DNA from: an uncultured Bacteroidales bacterium
GTDB lineage: Bacteria; Bacteroidota; Bacteroidia; Bacteroidales; Paludibacteraceae
Assembly (NCBI GenBank): GCA_946616535.1
Contig: CAMOJA010000004.1
Span: forward strand, 62,001-126,000
Direction of reading: 5' to 3'
Length of the DNA stretch: 64,000 bases
The position numbers and the translations under genes were made by a program. Below the pieces are notes generated by a model. It ran no database searches. It was not told where the DNA came from and saw only the letters and a program-made list of their open reading frames with translations. How positions within the stretch are numbered: position 1 is the stretch's first letter; each line of letters opens with the position of its first letter. Below are positions 9,045 to 18,193 of this stretch, one piece after another.

Positions 9045-12000
9045 CTAGAAATTAAGTTTCACATTAAAGCCAATGCGGCGGAGACTGGGCATCATGAAGT
9101 AATCAATGCCCTGGTAGTTGTTACCGGTAGTTGCAACGGATTCTGGATCAAACGGCGCTTTGCAGTATATCATCCATAGGTTGTTTCCCACAAGAGAAAC
9201 AGTGGCAGACAGGACATTTCGGAACCACTTTCTTGGAAGAGTATATCCCAAGGACACCTCCTGCAACCTGAAGTTTGTTGCACTATAAGTGTAGAACTGA
9301 GGCAAACCACTCTGCGAACCTAATGACTGATACCACTTCTGCGGGTCTACCCAATCTCTACCGTTTACCAAAACGCCTCCGGCATCTCTTGCGGCAGCCG
9401 ATGCTTCAGAAACTCCATATAAATCAAGGTTCGCTTGCGTGGCACTATAGCAGATACCCCCGATACGTCCACTGAAGAGTATCCCCAGATGTAATCCGGC
9501 AAAGGTGAAATCATTCCTCCAAGCAAGATTGTATTTAGGGAAAACAGTTCCAAGAAGTATTTCATTATCCGTTTCAATCATAAGAGGCTTCCCTTCGTTG
9601 TCAATTTCCACATAGCCTTGCTGATTAGATGCAATACTGGAGGTTGTGTACAAGTCTCCCAGTGTGCCTCCTTTCTTCAGAATGTACATAGCCTTGCCAA
9701 GGCCCTTGATTCTAAGTTCGTCAAGATTGAGTTTCTCTCCCGTGACGGGATTCACCGCATCTTCCGCAAGGGCCATGATTCTGTTTTTGTTCCATGACCA
9801 TGTGAAATTGCTGTCCCATCCAAACCTGCCCCATGTGTGATTGTATCCAAGAGCTAGTTCTACGCCGGTATTCCTGACGGCTCCGGTCTGAAGATACATC
9901 GTACTATAGGCCGAAGACGGAGGAAGAGCTGGATCAAAGGTCTGGTTGAATGTGTCTGCGAGATACCATGAGGCGTTCACACTGACATCCTTCCACAGGC
10001 GTGTTTCAAGACCCATTTCATAGGTGCGGGTTTTCTCCGGCTTGAGGTCTCCTATTGGATAGTGGGTCTTGTCTTTCCAAATGCGGGAGATAGCATCGTA
10101 TTCGTAGGTTTCAATGGTTAGGAAGCGCTGATAAGGCATGCCAACTTCGGCAACGGAACCTCTTACCTTCAAATAAGTGACAGGACCAAGTTCCCAATGT
10201 GATGTTGGAACCCATGAGAGACCGAACGAAGGATAGAAGAAACCTGATTTCTCGCTACTGGAACCGGCAAGCTGTGATGCCCAGTCATTACGGCCGGTAA
10301 GAGTGAGATAAAGCATCTTCTTCCAACCCACTTCGATACTTGCAAAAACGGACTGGGTTTCATCGTTCCATCCGCTTTTGGAAGCTCGGGACTTGACATT
10401 GTCCAGGTCAAAGACATTGAACACATTGGCCAGGCCGTCTTCCTGAATGGGGCCGCCATAAGTTAGCGTATTGGTTTTAATGTTATTAATCGAAGCGCCA
10501 ATGTTGGCCACCAAGCTCCAATCCTCTCCGAATGTCTTATTGATATTGGCAATGATGTCTGCATAAACTTGTGCATCTTCCGTACGGGCCTCTGTATAGT
10601 GACCGTTGCTTCCTCCTTCGGAGATTGTAGGCTCTGTAGTGGCAAATAGTTTCTGAGTATAGATATTGCTGGCATTGTCAACTTTGACGCGGCCAGCCAC
10701 ATTCAGCCAGTCAAGGATATCGTAGGATGCCGTCAGATTAAGCATATAGCGGTGCTTGTTGTTATTGCGGAGATTCCTGTAGGCTATCCAGTAAGGATTT
10801 TGCATACGCAGGTCTCCTGCAAGTGCATCGCTCCAGAACTGCTCCATCATCTTAGTTCCCGGATTGTAGCGTTCATAAGACTGGTACACTGAGAAATCGT
10901 TTCCGCGAGGGAAAAGATAGATGGAGGTAAGAGGGTTTGCGTAAACACCCTGGTTGGTCATGTTCTGGTCCTTCTGCATGATATAACTGCCATTGAAATC
11001 CAGACGCAGTTTGTCATGAAGGAAGTAAGTGGTGTTCCGGAATGTGAAGTTGTATCGGTCGTACTTGTTATTTGGAATGATACCGTCTGAGTTAACGGCA
11101 GCAGCGGAGAAGTACGTTTGGTTCTTGTCCGTACCTCCGGAGAGAGAGAACGCATTGGTATAAGTGGTTCCCGTCTGAAAGAAATCACGGGGATTGTAAT
11201 TGTAACGGGCATTTTCCGGAAGATATGCTCCCCAACTGAAAGTTTGGTCGCCGGATTTACCATTCAGCCCTGTTCCATACCGGCTTTGGAACTCAGGCAG
11301 TACAAAAGGGCTCAGGAACTCGGTATTGCTGCTGAAAGTGACATTCATCTTTCCAGCCTGGCCTTTCTTGGTAGTTATGATAATGGCACCATTGGCAGCT
11401 TCGCTGCCGTAAAGTGCTGCCGCCGCTGCACCGGTAAGGACCGAGATGCTCTCAATATCCTCCGGGTTGATGTCGGCAATAGATTCCGTAGCGCCCCTTG
11501 AATCGAATTCAGTTCCGCCACCGCCTCCGAAGTTGTACATCGGCACACCGTCAATTACATAGAGGGCATTGGATGACTGTGAGATTGACTTATTACCTCT
11601 CAGCACCACTTTTGAAGCGCCACCCACACCGGAAGAACTGGCGTTGATGGTCACGCCCGCAACTTTACCGTTAAGGCTATTGATGAAGTTGGCATCTTTC
11701 ACCGTGGTAACTTGGTCGGCTTTTACCTCCTGAACATTGTAGCTCAATGCTTTTTGATCTCTTCTGATCCCAAGAGCAGTAACAACGGTTGCCTCAAGCT
11801 CCACAGACGCCTCCTGTATGGTAACATCAAATGTACGGCGATTGCCTATGGACATTTCAACTTCGGCATAACCGATAGAAGAAAAAACTAACCGGCCACC
11901 GAGCATTTCACCTGGAATAGTAAGTGAAAAATTACCATCCAAATCTGTTGTTGTACCCAGGGTTGTTCCTTTCACAAAGACAGACACCCCTGGTACAGGA

Positions 12001-12368
12001 ATATTTGATGTGTCAACCACTTTACCACGCACGGTTCTGGAAACGGGCTGCTTGGAAACTGTGATAAATATAGTGGCATTCTCTATTGAGAAGTCAAGAC
12101 CGGTCTGCGCTTTCAATAATGTCAAGACTTCTTTTATCCCTGCATTTGATACTTGTATCGTTACACTTTGCTTGACATTCACATCTGAAGATGGAGAGAA
12201 AAGATACCTCGATTGCGATTCAATAGCGCCAAGCACTTTCTCAAGGGAAGTATCCTTCATGTCCAAAGTAACTTGGACATCTTGCGCAGCTACAATTCCT
12301 GATGGAAGCAGTAAGGCGAGTCCCACTGAAACCACCAAACAAAAACACTGAAGAAGACCTTTCTTCAT
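9045..12368 (-). CDS. SusC/RagA TonB-dependent transporter with N-terminal STN domain
   Basis: 1107 residues. Signal peptide (about 1-29), STN secretin/TonB short domain (about 30-105), carboxypeptidase-regulatory-like domain (about 113-185, GKVVDTSNIPVPGVSV), plug (about 200-330, NALYVIDGVPM, AALYGSEAANGAIIITTKKG) and a large beta barrel ending in a terminal aromatic residue (NVKLNF). It imports glycan oligosaccharides across the outer membrane with TonB energy. The STN domain marks transporters that also signal to a FecR anti-sigma factor, and such a gene lies directly upstream. Substrate is inferred from the surrounding enzymes to be N-glycan-derived mannosides. Confidence 0.96.
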   Translation of the reverse strand: MKKGLLQCFCLVVSVGLALLLPSGIVAAQDVQVTLDMKDTSLEKVLGAIESQSRYLFSPSSDVNVKQSVTIQVSNAGIKEVLTLLKAQTGLDFSIENATIFITVSKQPVSRTVRGKVVDTSNIPVPGVSVFVKGTTLGTTTDLDGNFSLTIPGEMLGGRLVFSSIGYAEVEMSIGNRRTFDVTIQEASVELEATVVTALGIRRDQKALSYNVQEVKADQVTTVKDANFINSLNGKVAGVTINASSSGVGGASKVVLRGNKSISQSSNALYVIDGVPMYNFGGGGGTEFDSRGATESIADINPEDIESISVLTGAAAAALYGSEAANGAIIITTKKGQAGKMNVTFSSNTEFLSPFVLPEFQSRYGTGLNGKSGDQTFSWGAYLPENARYNYNPRDFFQTGTTYTNAFSLSGGTDKNQTYFSAAAVNSDGIIPNNKYDRYNFTFRNTTYFLHDKLRLDFNGSYIMQKDQNMTNQGVYANPLTSIYLFPRGNDFSVYQSYERYNPGTKMMEQFWSDALAGDLRMQNPYWIAYRNLRNNNKHRYMLNLTASYDILDWLNVAGRVKVDNASNIYTQKLFATTEPTISEGGSNGHYTEARTEDAQVYADIIANINKTFGEDWSLVANIGASINNIKTNTLTYGGPIQEDGLANVFNVFDLDNVKSRASKSGWNDETQSVFASIEVGWKKMLYLTLTGRNDWASQLAGSSSEKSGFFYPSFGLSWVPTSHWELGPVTYLKVRGSVAEVGMPYQRFLTIETYEYDAISRIWKDKTHYPIGDLKPEKTRTYEMGLETRLWKDVSVNASWYLADTFNQTFDPALPPSSAYSTMYLQTGAVRNTGVELALGYNHTWGRFGWDSNFTWSWNKNRIMALAEDAVNPVTGEKLNLDELRIKGLGKAMYILKKGGTLGDLYTTSSIASNQQGYVEIDNEGKPLMIETDNEILLGTVFPKYNLAWRNDFTFAGLHLGILFSGRIGGICYSATQANLDLYGVSEASAAARDAGGVLVNGRDWVDPQKWYQSLGSQSGLPQFYTYSATNFRLQEVSLGYTLPRKWFRNVLSATVSLVGNNLWMIYCKAPFDPESVATTGNNYQGIDYFMMPSLRRIGFNVKLNF

Positions 12369-12459
12369 AGGCTTGTTTATTAATTATAGTGTTTTAATGC
12401 GGGGCAGTCTTTCCTACCTGCCATCCGGCAATCAAAGGAGCCGGCGGCCTCAAATTCAG

Positions 12460-13425
12460 CTACCTGATTATATACAAGTTCTTTTGGACGTCGTACTCGT
12501 ACTCAAAATCGTAGTGATGCTTCAGGACGTCAAACGCCGACACAACGCCATCATTAATCCTTATTTTGCCGTAAGGAAGTACCTCATCCGGAATATGGGC
12601 CATGTCAATCATGATGGATACTCCGAAACCTTTTTCCAGACGCTTCATTATATCCAGAAATCCAACCCCGGCAACAGAGATCAGACCATCTCGCCAAGCC
12701 ATATTGTCTTTAGCCTCAGAGAAATCTGCGGAATACAAGTTCCCGTTCTCATCCATTTTGACTACATGGTTGGGGGCGAGCCTTGCTTTAACTACCTGGG
12801 CCTTATCAATAACCTCAATGCTTCCTTCAATAAGAGTTGCAGAGAATTCATTGTCCTTCTGGTTGGCAACAACGTCAAACTTGGTCCCCAAAACACGGAC
12901 ATCGTATGCAAACGTTTCAACTACAAACGGGCGATCTTCATTGTGAGTAACATCAAAAACCGCTTCCCCCTCAAGTTTAACCCTGCGTTCTTTTTCAAGG
13001 AATACTGCCGGATACTCAATTCTCGCTCCGGAATTCATTTCTACGACAGTTCCATCGGAGAGTGTTTGCGTAAGCATCTTCCCCAACTTGGCTTCTGTCG
13101 TCAAAACGGAATCCTTAAGCGTTGAATCATCTTGGAGATGGCCGCCAATGAATACTCCGACAGCAATAGCTGCCGCGGTGGCCATAACAGTTGCAAATGT
13201 GAGAATAATCTTTCTTGAATGTCTGCGTTTAGACTGTTTATCGGTCACCTGTTCCACAGTGTTTCCTTTTAAGGCCATCTGGCTGACAAGGAAGAGTCTA
13301 AACGCCTTTTGGAACTGTTCTTCATTTGCTTTGTTCTCCTTCGTCCATGCCGCAATAGAATTAGCCTCCTCCAAAGAAGTTTCTTTGGCGAAGAACTTGT
13401 AAAGCAATTCGTTATCTACTCTCAT
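12460..13425 (-). CDS. FecR-family anti-sigma factor
   Basis: 321 residues from ATG 13425; the in-frame TTG six bases upstream is less likely. The cytoplasmic N-terminus (about 1-80) precedes one membrane segment (about 90-112, IILTFATVMATAAAIAVGVF). The periplasmic FecR domain includes LSDGTVVEMNSGARIEYP and LEGEAVFDVTHNEDRPFVVET, and a C-terminal STN-like DUF4974 region ends FEYEYDVQKNLYIIR. It should hold the divergently encoded ECF sigma factor and release it when the SusC STN domain signals bound ligand. It lies 91 bp upstream of SusC on the same strand. Confidence 0.95.
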   Translation of the reverse strand: MRVDNELLYKFFAKETSLEEANSIAAWTKENKANEEQFQKAFRLFLVSQMALKGNTVEQVTDKQSKRRHSRKIILTFATVMATAAAIAVGVFIGGHLQDDSTLKDSVLTTEAKLGKMLTQTLSDGTVVEMNSGARIEYPAVFLEKERRVKLEGEAVFDVTHNEDRPFVVETFAYDVRVLGTKFDVVANQKDNEFSATLIEGSIEVIDKAQVVKARLAPNHVVKMDENGNLYSADFSEAKDNMAWRDGLISVAGVGFLDIMKRLEKGFGVSIMIDMAHIPDEVLPYGKIRINDGVVSAFDVLKHHYDFEYEYDVQKNLYIIR

Positions 13426-13639
13426 AATCAAAATGGTTTAAGACTTCAAGTTGTTTTGAACTTGTCATCTTTCCCGCGTTCACTTATAATACGAGAAAGT
13501 CTGGCAAGGTTTCCCGAATTTCTACATTTTTTTTCACATTCCTTCTATAATTGCAAGGTTTGTCGAAAATAATTAGCCGCAACTTCTTTACCATGACCAA
13601 TTTGGCCAAAAGAATGTTACAGATTTGGCAAAATCTTAT

Positions 13640-13647
13640 TATCTTTG
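13640..13647 (+). promoter_or_regulatory. Possible -7 element upstream of ECF sigma gene
   Basis: TATCTTTG matches the Bacteroidetes -7 consensus TAnnTTTG, but no TTTG is found at the right -33 spacing. If used, transcription would begin almost at the ATG at 13656. Confidence 0.3.
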
Positions 13648-13655
13648 TTATTTGT

Positions 13656-14234
13656 ATGCTAAGAGACGAAACATTATCCAAGAAGTTGTATGAAGACCTC
13701 TTCAAAGAGAATCGGGAGATCTTCGAGTTTTTGGCATATTCATATGTGGGAGACCATGAACAAGCCAGGGATATCGTCAGCGATTGTTTCGCCAAATTAT
13801 GGGAAAAAAGAGACTCTATCATTTCGGAAAGTGTTCTTGCTTATATGTACAAGACTGTCAAGAATGCTTGCCTTGACTACCGTAAATCGGCACGTCACAA
13901 CAATGAAATCAGAGAATCGCTTCTTAACAAAGAAGGCGAACTGATGGAATTGTTCACCGAGACCATTCAAAACACCGATCCATCAGAACTCTTTACAGAA
14001 GACATATTAGCTATTGCACGCGAAAGCTTAAAGAAAGTTCCTGACGAACAAAAGCAAGCGTTTCTGAAGAATCGTGTCGAAGGCCTCTCTTACGAAGAGA
14101 TAGCGCAGGCTATGGGGATTCAATACAGCCGCGTTGCAAAGGATATTCATGCAGTTCTCAAACGGCTCCGCATATCTTTGAAAGACTATCTTTCTATCAT
14201 TATTCTTATCACCCTACTTAAGGAGTTAAACTAG
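13656..14234 (+). CDS. ECF RNA polymerase sigma factor (sigma-70 family)
   Basis: 192 residues from ATG 13656; earlier in-frame starts (from 13551) would add a non-conserved leader. Region 2 is visible as IFEFLAYSYVGDHEQARDIV followed by FAKLWEKRDSI and LAYMYKTVKNACLDYRKSAR. Region 4 is visible as LKKVPDEQKQAFLKNRVEGL and YEEIAQAMGIQYSRVAKDIH. It is divergent from the fecR-like gene, the usual ECF sigma/FecR/SusC layout of host-glycan PULs. It probably activates the SusC operon and perhaps the plus-strand enzyme operon. The last residues are unusually hydrophobic (LSIIILITLL), which is common in Bacteroidetes ECF sigmas. Confidence 0.93.
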   Translation: MLRDETLSKKLYEDLFKENREIFEFLAYSYVGDHEQARDIVSDCFAKLWEKRDSIISESVLAYMYKTVKNACLDYRKSARHNNEIRESLLNKEGELMELFTETIQNTDPSELFTEDILAIARESLKKVPDEQKQAFLKNRVEGLSYEEIAQAMGIQYSRVAKDIHAVLKRLRISLKDYLSIIILITLLKELN

Positions 14235-14243
14235 CTCCTACCC

Positions 14244-14275
14244 GTTTGCAAAAAAGTATTCATTTTTTGCGAAAC
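14244..14275 (+). terminator. Hairpin downstream of ECF sigma gene
   Basis: Arms GTTTGCAAAAAA and TTTTTTGCGAAAC flank a 7-nt loop, with one bulged base. It starts 10 bp after the stop codon and probably ends the sigma transcript. Confidence 0.6.
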
Positions 14276-14285
14276 ATCTTCCCCC

Positions 14286-14328
14286 TTCATCGTATTATTA
14301 GGTAGAAATACCCCTATAATACGATGAA
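14286..14328. repeat. Strong nested inverted repeat between sigma and DUF4062 genes
   Basis: Perfect 13-bp arms TTCATCGTATTAT (14286-14298) and ATAATACGATGAA (14316-14328) enclose an inner hairpin, GGTA stem, GAAA loop, TACC stem. The arms are not followed by a T tract. Function unknown. Confidence 0.8.
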
Positions 14329-14464
14329 CCCATGCATTATAACAAATCACCTAATCGGGATAACGACCTGATTTTCACTTACATTCTTTTTTATTGATAA
14401 GATGCGGCGTACACGAAAAGTATCCCGCAGAGGTTTTTAGTCAATTACCATCAAACAATCAGCT

Positions 14465-17098
14465 ATGGATAATATAAGGATTTTCAGATGCTTTATTGCA
14501 TCTCCTGGAGATACATCTCAAGAACGAGATCTCTGTGATAAAGTTATTGAGGATATTAACACCTCAATGGGTAGTTATTTTGGATTCCGCTTAGAGACAG
14601 TTAAGTGGGAAAACAATGTTCATCCCGCCATCGGTACTGATGGGCAAGATGTAATAAATGAGCAAATTGGTCTCAATTACGATATTTTCATCGGGATTAT
14701 GTATATGAGATTTGGAACGCCTACTCCTCGTGCCGGTTCGGGAACCGAAGAAGAGTTTAATAGGGCCGTGTCTCTACACCAAGCAAATAATGATGTTGAG
14801 ATTATGTTCTATTTTAACAATAAGGCTTCTAATATCAGTGATATTGATGCTACTCAGTTATTTGAAGTAAAGGCGTTTAAGGAAAAAGTGAGGAATGCCG
14901 GCTGCCTCTATTGGGACTATGATGGTCAGGAAGAATTCGCGAATTATCTTAGAAAGCACTTGATTCAATATTTATCTAGAATGTATGGTCCACATTCTGA
15001 GACAGAAAAAAGTATTCGTATTGCAACGCTGCTGGAGGAACGTTTCAACAAATCTTTGAAAATGTATGAAGACCAGCCGAACATTTGGATTGAGCCCGTC
15101 CTTTACGAAGGTGACCTTTCTATGGATCCAGATGAAGCTTATGACAACAAGATTCCCATTGATTCATTGATAGATAATCCGCAGTCTTACAATGTGATTG
15201 CGCCACCTCTATTTGGACTATCAAGCCTTTCTCATTATTTAGTTCTTAAAGCCTGGAAAGCAGGTGCCATCTGGGCAAGAGTTGATATTAGCGCAATTAA
15301 ACTAAGGCATGTTAATAAGGCAATTCAGAACTATCTTGGCGAACTCGGCGGAGATTTCAAAATCAGTAACGTTCAATGTATTGTTCTTGACCAGTTTAAA
15401 GAGAATGACAAGGAGGCCTTGAAGAAACTTAAGGCATTTACCGAAGAGTACAAAAGCATTCCTATCATCGTAATGCGAACAAAAGATGATGTTCAAATAA
15501 TGAAAGAGGAACCGGAACTGATTAGTATCGACAGAAGTTTCAAAACATTACATCTTGTCGCAATGACAAGACATCAGATTAGAGATTTAGTTTCACAGTA
15601 CAATAAAGATAACCGCTTTGAAGATGAGGATATACTTGTAAGTAAATTGGTCTCAGATCTTGAGGTATTAAACATCCATAGAACTGCGTACAATTGTCTG
15701 ACTCTCTTGAAGGTCGATGAGCACCATTTTGACGAGACCCCGGTAAATAGAACAAGAATGCTGGATATGGTTCTAATGGTTCTGTTCGACTACGGAAAAG
15801 TCCCGCAATATCGTTCTAAGCCAGATGTGAAAGATTGTGAACATGTTCTGGGGTATTTTTGTGAGAAATTGATGCGAGATAAAGACCGCTACTTTATTTT
15901 TTCGAAGGAATACCTGAAAGAAACCATTAACGACTATTGTGAAAAACAGTTCATCGATTTGGATACAGAGGCCCTTTTTGATATCCTCTGCAGTAATAGT
16001 ATTATTGTTAGCGATGAACAAGGATTCAAGTTCAGGTCTGCATTCTGGGTGTTTTATTTCACGGCAAAACGCATGCATACCGATAAGACTTTCGCTGGAT
16101 TTATCTTCAAAGAAAAATTATACCTGGACTACCCTGAAATCATTGAATTTTACACGGGTATTGACCGAAACCGTACAGATGCTCTGGAGATAATGATTAA
16201 CGATATCAGTACAACCTGCACTAGTGTTTATGATAAGATTGGCATTCCTGACAGTATTAATCCTTATGCCGGAGCCAAATGGCACCCTTCAGATGAATAC
16301 CTTCTGAAAATGGAGGAGGAGTTGGGGGAAAACATCATGGCATCCAAACTGCCGAATGACATAAAGGATAGATATGCTGATAGGGAATATAATGCCCTCA
16401 AACCTTACAACCAGAGTGTGGTTATCCACGATTTCCTGGAAACATATTCTGTATACAACTTAATGCAGAGTATCAAGTCTTCATCCAGAGCTCTGCGCAA
16501 CAGTGACTATGCGAGCCCGGAAAAAAAGATTCAGCTATTAGATGAAGTATTACGGAGTTGGCTGCAGATTTCAAAAGTTCTCTTTGCTTTAACTCCGATG
16601 CTTGCAAGTGAAGGCAGTGCCGGATATGGAGGTGCAAGTTTTGTCCTTAAAGGTGATTTTGGTGAAACATATCAAGATCGTCTAAGAACGATTCTATTCT
16701 GCAGTCCAATAAATGTTGTTGGATTTTTCAGAGAAGATATTTATTCCGAAAAGATTGCACCTTTATTATATAAAAGATTCAGCACGGAAGCGAATCCGAT
16801 ACTTAGACATGAGATCGCACTTCTTATAATTACGAGCCGTCCCAAGAACTGGCATTCGGAAATAGATAAATACATAACTGGTTTGCCGAAAGATTCATTC
16901 TTTCTCTATGATACGGTGAACGCATTGAGAGCTCAGTACCGGTATGCATTCGTAGATGAGAATCAATTGAGAAAAATAGCCTTGTTAATTAAGAAAGGCC
17001 TTGCAAAACATCATTTGAATGTTAACAATCCTGGGTCTGCGCAAATAAGGCAAATATCAAACGATGCACTTCCTAAACGTGAAGAGGAAGACGTCTAA
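14465..17098 (+). CDS. DUF4062 plus degenerate STAND NTPase-like protein, candidate defence or signalling gene
   Basis: 877 residues, no signal peptide or membrane segment, so cytoplasmic. Residues 5-100 match DUF4062 (FIASPGDTSQERD, NYDIFIGIMYMRFG, GTEEEFNRA), a Rossmann-like domain often placed before STAND NTPases. Residues about 240-450 resemble a STAND core, but the P-loop site reads APPLFGLSSLS (246-256) without the GK[ST] needed for nucleotide binding; a Walker B-like strand is CIVLDQ (305-310). Residues 521-535 (FKFRSAFWVFYFTAK) resemble the conserved post-helical-domain motif of NACHT/STAND proteins. The C-terminal 300 residues look helical, without recognised repeats. The gene has its own terminator and separates the PUL sigma gene from its enzymes. 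Function is not known. Confidence 0.7.
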   Translation: MDNIRIFRCFIASPGDTSQERDLCDKVIEDINTSMGSYFGFRLETVKWENNVHPAIGTDGQDVINEQIGLNYDIFIGIMYMRFGTPTPRAGSGTEEEFNRAVSLHQANNDVEIMFYFNNKASNISDIDATQLFEVKAFKEKVRNAGCLYWDYDGQEEFANYLRKHLIQYLSRMYGPHSETEKSIRIATLLEERFNKSLKMYEDQPNIWIEPVLYEGDLSMDPDEAYDNKIPIDSLIDNPQSYNVIAPPLFGLSSLSHYLVLKAWKAGAIWARVDISAIKLRHVNKAIQNYLGELGGDFKISNVQCIVLDQFKENDKEALKKLKAFTEEYKSIPIIVMRTKDDVQIMKEEPELISIDRSFKTLHLVAMTRHQIRDLVSQYNKDNRFEDEDILVSKLVSDLEVLNIHRTAYNCLTLLKVDEHHFDETPVNRTRMLDMVLMVLFDYGKVPQYRSKPDVKDCEHVLGYFCEKLMRDKDRYFIFSKEYLKETINDYCEKQFIDLDTEALFDILCSNSIIVSDEQGFKFRSAFWVFYFTAKRMHTDKTFAGFIFKEKLYLDYPEIIEFYTGIDRNRTDALEIMINDISTTCTSVYDKIGIPDSINPYAGAKWHPSDEYLLKMEEELGENIMASKLPNDIKDRYADREYNALKPYNQSVVIHDFLETYSVYNLMQSIKSSSRALRNSDYASPEKKIQLLDEVLRSWLQISKVLFALTPMLASEGSAGYGGASFVLKGDFGETYQDRLRTILFCSPINVVGFFREDIYSEKIAPLLYKRFSTEANPILRHEIALLIITSRPKNWHSEIDKYITGLPKDSFFLYDTVNALRAQYRYAFVDENQLRKIALLIKKGLAKHHLNVNNPGSAQIRQISNDALPKREEEDV

Positions 17099-17106
17099 TC
17101 GCTTGT

Positions 17107-17131
17107 AACTCCGCCATCCTTTGGCGGAGTT
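17107..17131 (+). terminator. Rho-independent terminator after DUF4062 gene
   Basis: Perfect 9-bp arms AACTCCGCC and GGCGGAGTT around a 7-nt loop, 9 bp after the stop codon, with only a short AT-rich tail. It separates this gene from the GH130 operon. Confidence 0.75.
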
Positions 17132-17194
17132 AATTAGTTATAGGAAAGGCCGGACCAGTTATTCGTATATTATATAAAAAAGAACCACATAACA

Positions 17195-18193
17195 ATGGAT
17201 AAACTTACAATCAAGGGCGCTGAGCTGCCCGATATGCCCTGGCAAGAAAGGCCTTCAGGCTGCATAGATGTTTTATGGCGTTACTCTGGTAATCCTGTGA
17301 TTCCAAGAGACCTTCTGCCGGACAGCAACAGTATCTTCAATTCCGCCGTAGTGCCTTATGGGAATGGCTTTGCCGGGGTGTTCAGGGTGGATGACAAGAA
17401 CCGAAGGATGACACTGCATGCGGGGTTCTCCAAGGACGGATTCAAGTGGGAGATATGCCCGGACACCATCCGTTTTGAAGGGGCAGACCCGGAAGTGGCG
17501 GAATGGGTATACGGCTACGACCCGCGCGTGACGTTCATTGACGACAGGTATTATGTAACCTGGTGCAACGGTTATCATGGCCCCACAATCGGCACCGCGT
17601 GGACGGATGATTTCAAGGCCTTCCACCAGATGGAGAATGCCTTCCTTCCGTATAACCGGAACGGGGTGCTGTTCCCTCGAAAGATTGGAGGCCGGTTTGC
17701 TATGCTGTCGCGGCCGTCAGACACAGGCCACACCGCATTCGGGGACATTTTTTACAGCGAATCACCGGACCTGGAGTACTGGGGCAGGCATCGGCATGTA
17801 ATGGCTCCGGCACCGTTTGAAGTGAGTGCATGGCAGTGCTTAAAGATTGGTGCTGGCCCTGTGCCGATAGAGACATCGGAAGGATGGCTGCTTATCTATC
17901 ACGGTGTGCTACGCTCCTGCAATGGTTACGTGTATGCTTTCGGAAGTGCTCTCCTAGATCTGGAGGAGCCCTGGAAGGTTATCGCCCGCAGCGGACAGTA
18001 TCTTATTAGCCCGCGGGAAATCTATGAACTTACCGGTGATGTCCCTAACGTGACCTTCCCCTGCGCCGCGCTGCATGACCCTGACTCCGGCCGCATTGCC
18101 GTTTATTATGGCTGCGCAGACACTGTCACGGGGCTCGCTTTTGGTTATATCCCTGAAATCGTTAACTTTACAAAAAAGACCAGCATAATATGA
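17195..18193 (+). CDS. GH130 beta-1,4-mannoside phosphorylase
   Basis: 332 residues, no signal peptide, so probably cytoplasmic or periplasm-independent. The five-bladed propeller family shows the catalytic-Asp segment [19 protein letters not shown], followed by [24 protein letters not shown] and the phosphate-site stretch LLIYHGV. GH130 enzymes phosphorolyse beta-mannosides to mannose 1-phosphate. The subgroup linked to N-glycan PULs acts on Man-beta-1,4-GlcNAc, the product left after GH18 release and alpha-mannose trimming. Its stop overlaps the next start by 4 bp (ATGA), so it is translationally coupled to the mannosidase genes. The subgroup and substrate are inferred from context. Confidence 0.9.
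   Translation: MDKLTIKGAELPDMPWQERPSGCIDVLWRYSGNPVIPRDLLPDSNSIFNSAVVPYGNGFAGVFRVDDKNRRMTLHAGFSKDGFKWEICPDTIRFEGADPEVAEWVYGYDPRVTFIDDRYYVTWCNGYHGPTIGTAWTDDFKAFHQMENAFLPYNRNGVLFPRKIGGRFAMLSRPSDTGHTAFGDIFYSESPDLEYWGRHRHVMAPAPFEVSAWQCLKIGAGPVPIETSEGWLLIYHGVLRSCNGYVYAFGSALLDLEEPWKVIARSGQYLISPREIYELTGDVPNVTFPCAALHDPDSGRIAVYYGCADTVTGLAFGYIPEIVNFTKKTSII

Noticed and set aside
14286..14328. Nested palindrome considered as terminator of the sigma gene
   Set aside because: A better-placed hairpin at 14244-14275 precedes it, and no T tract follows in either direction.
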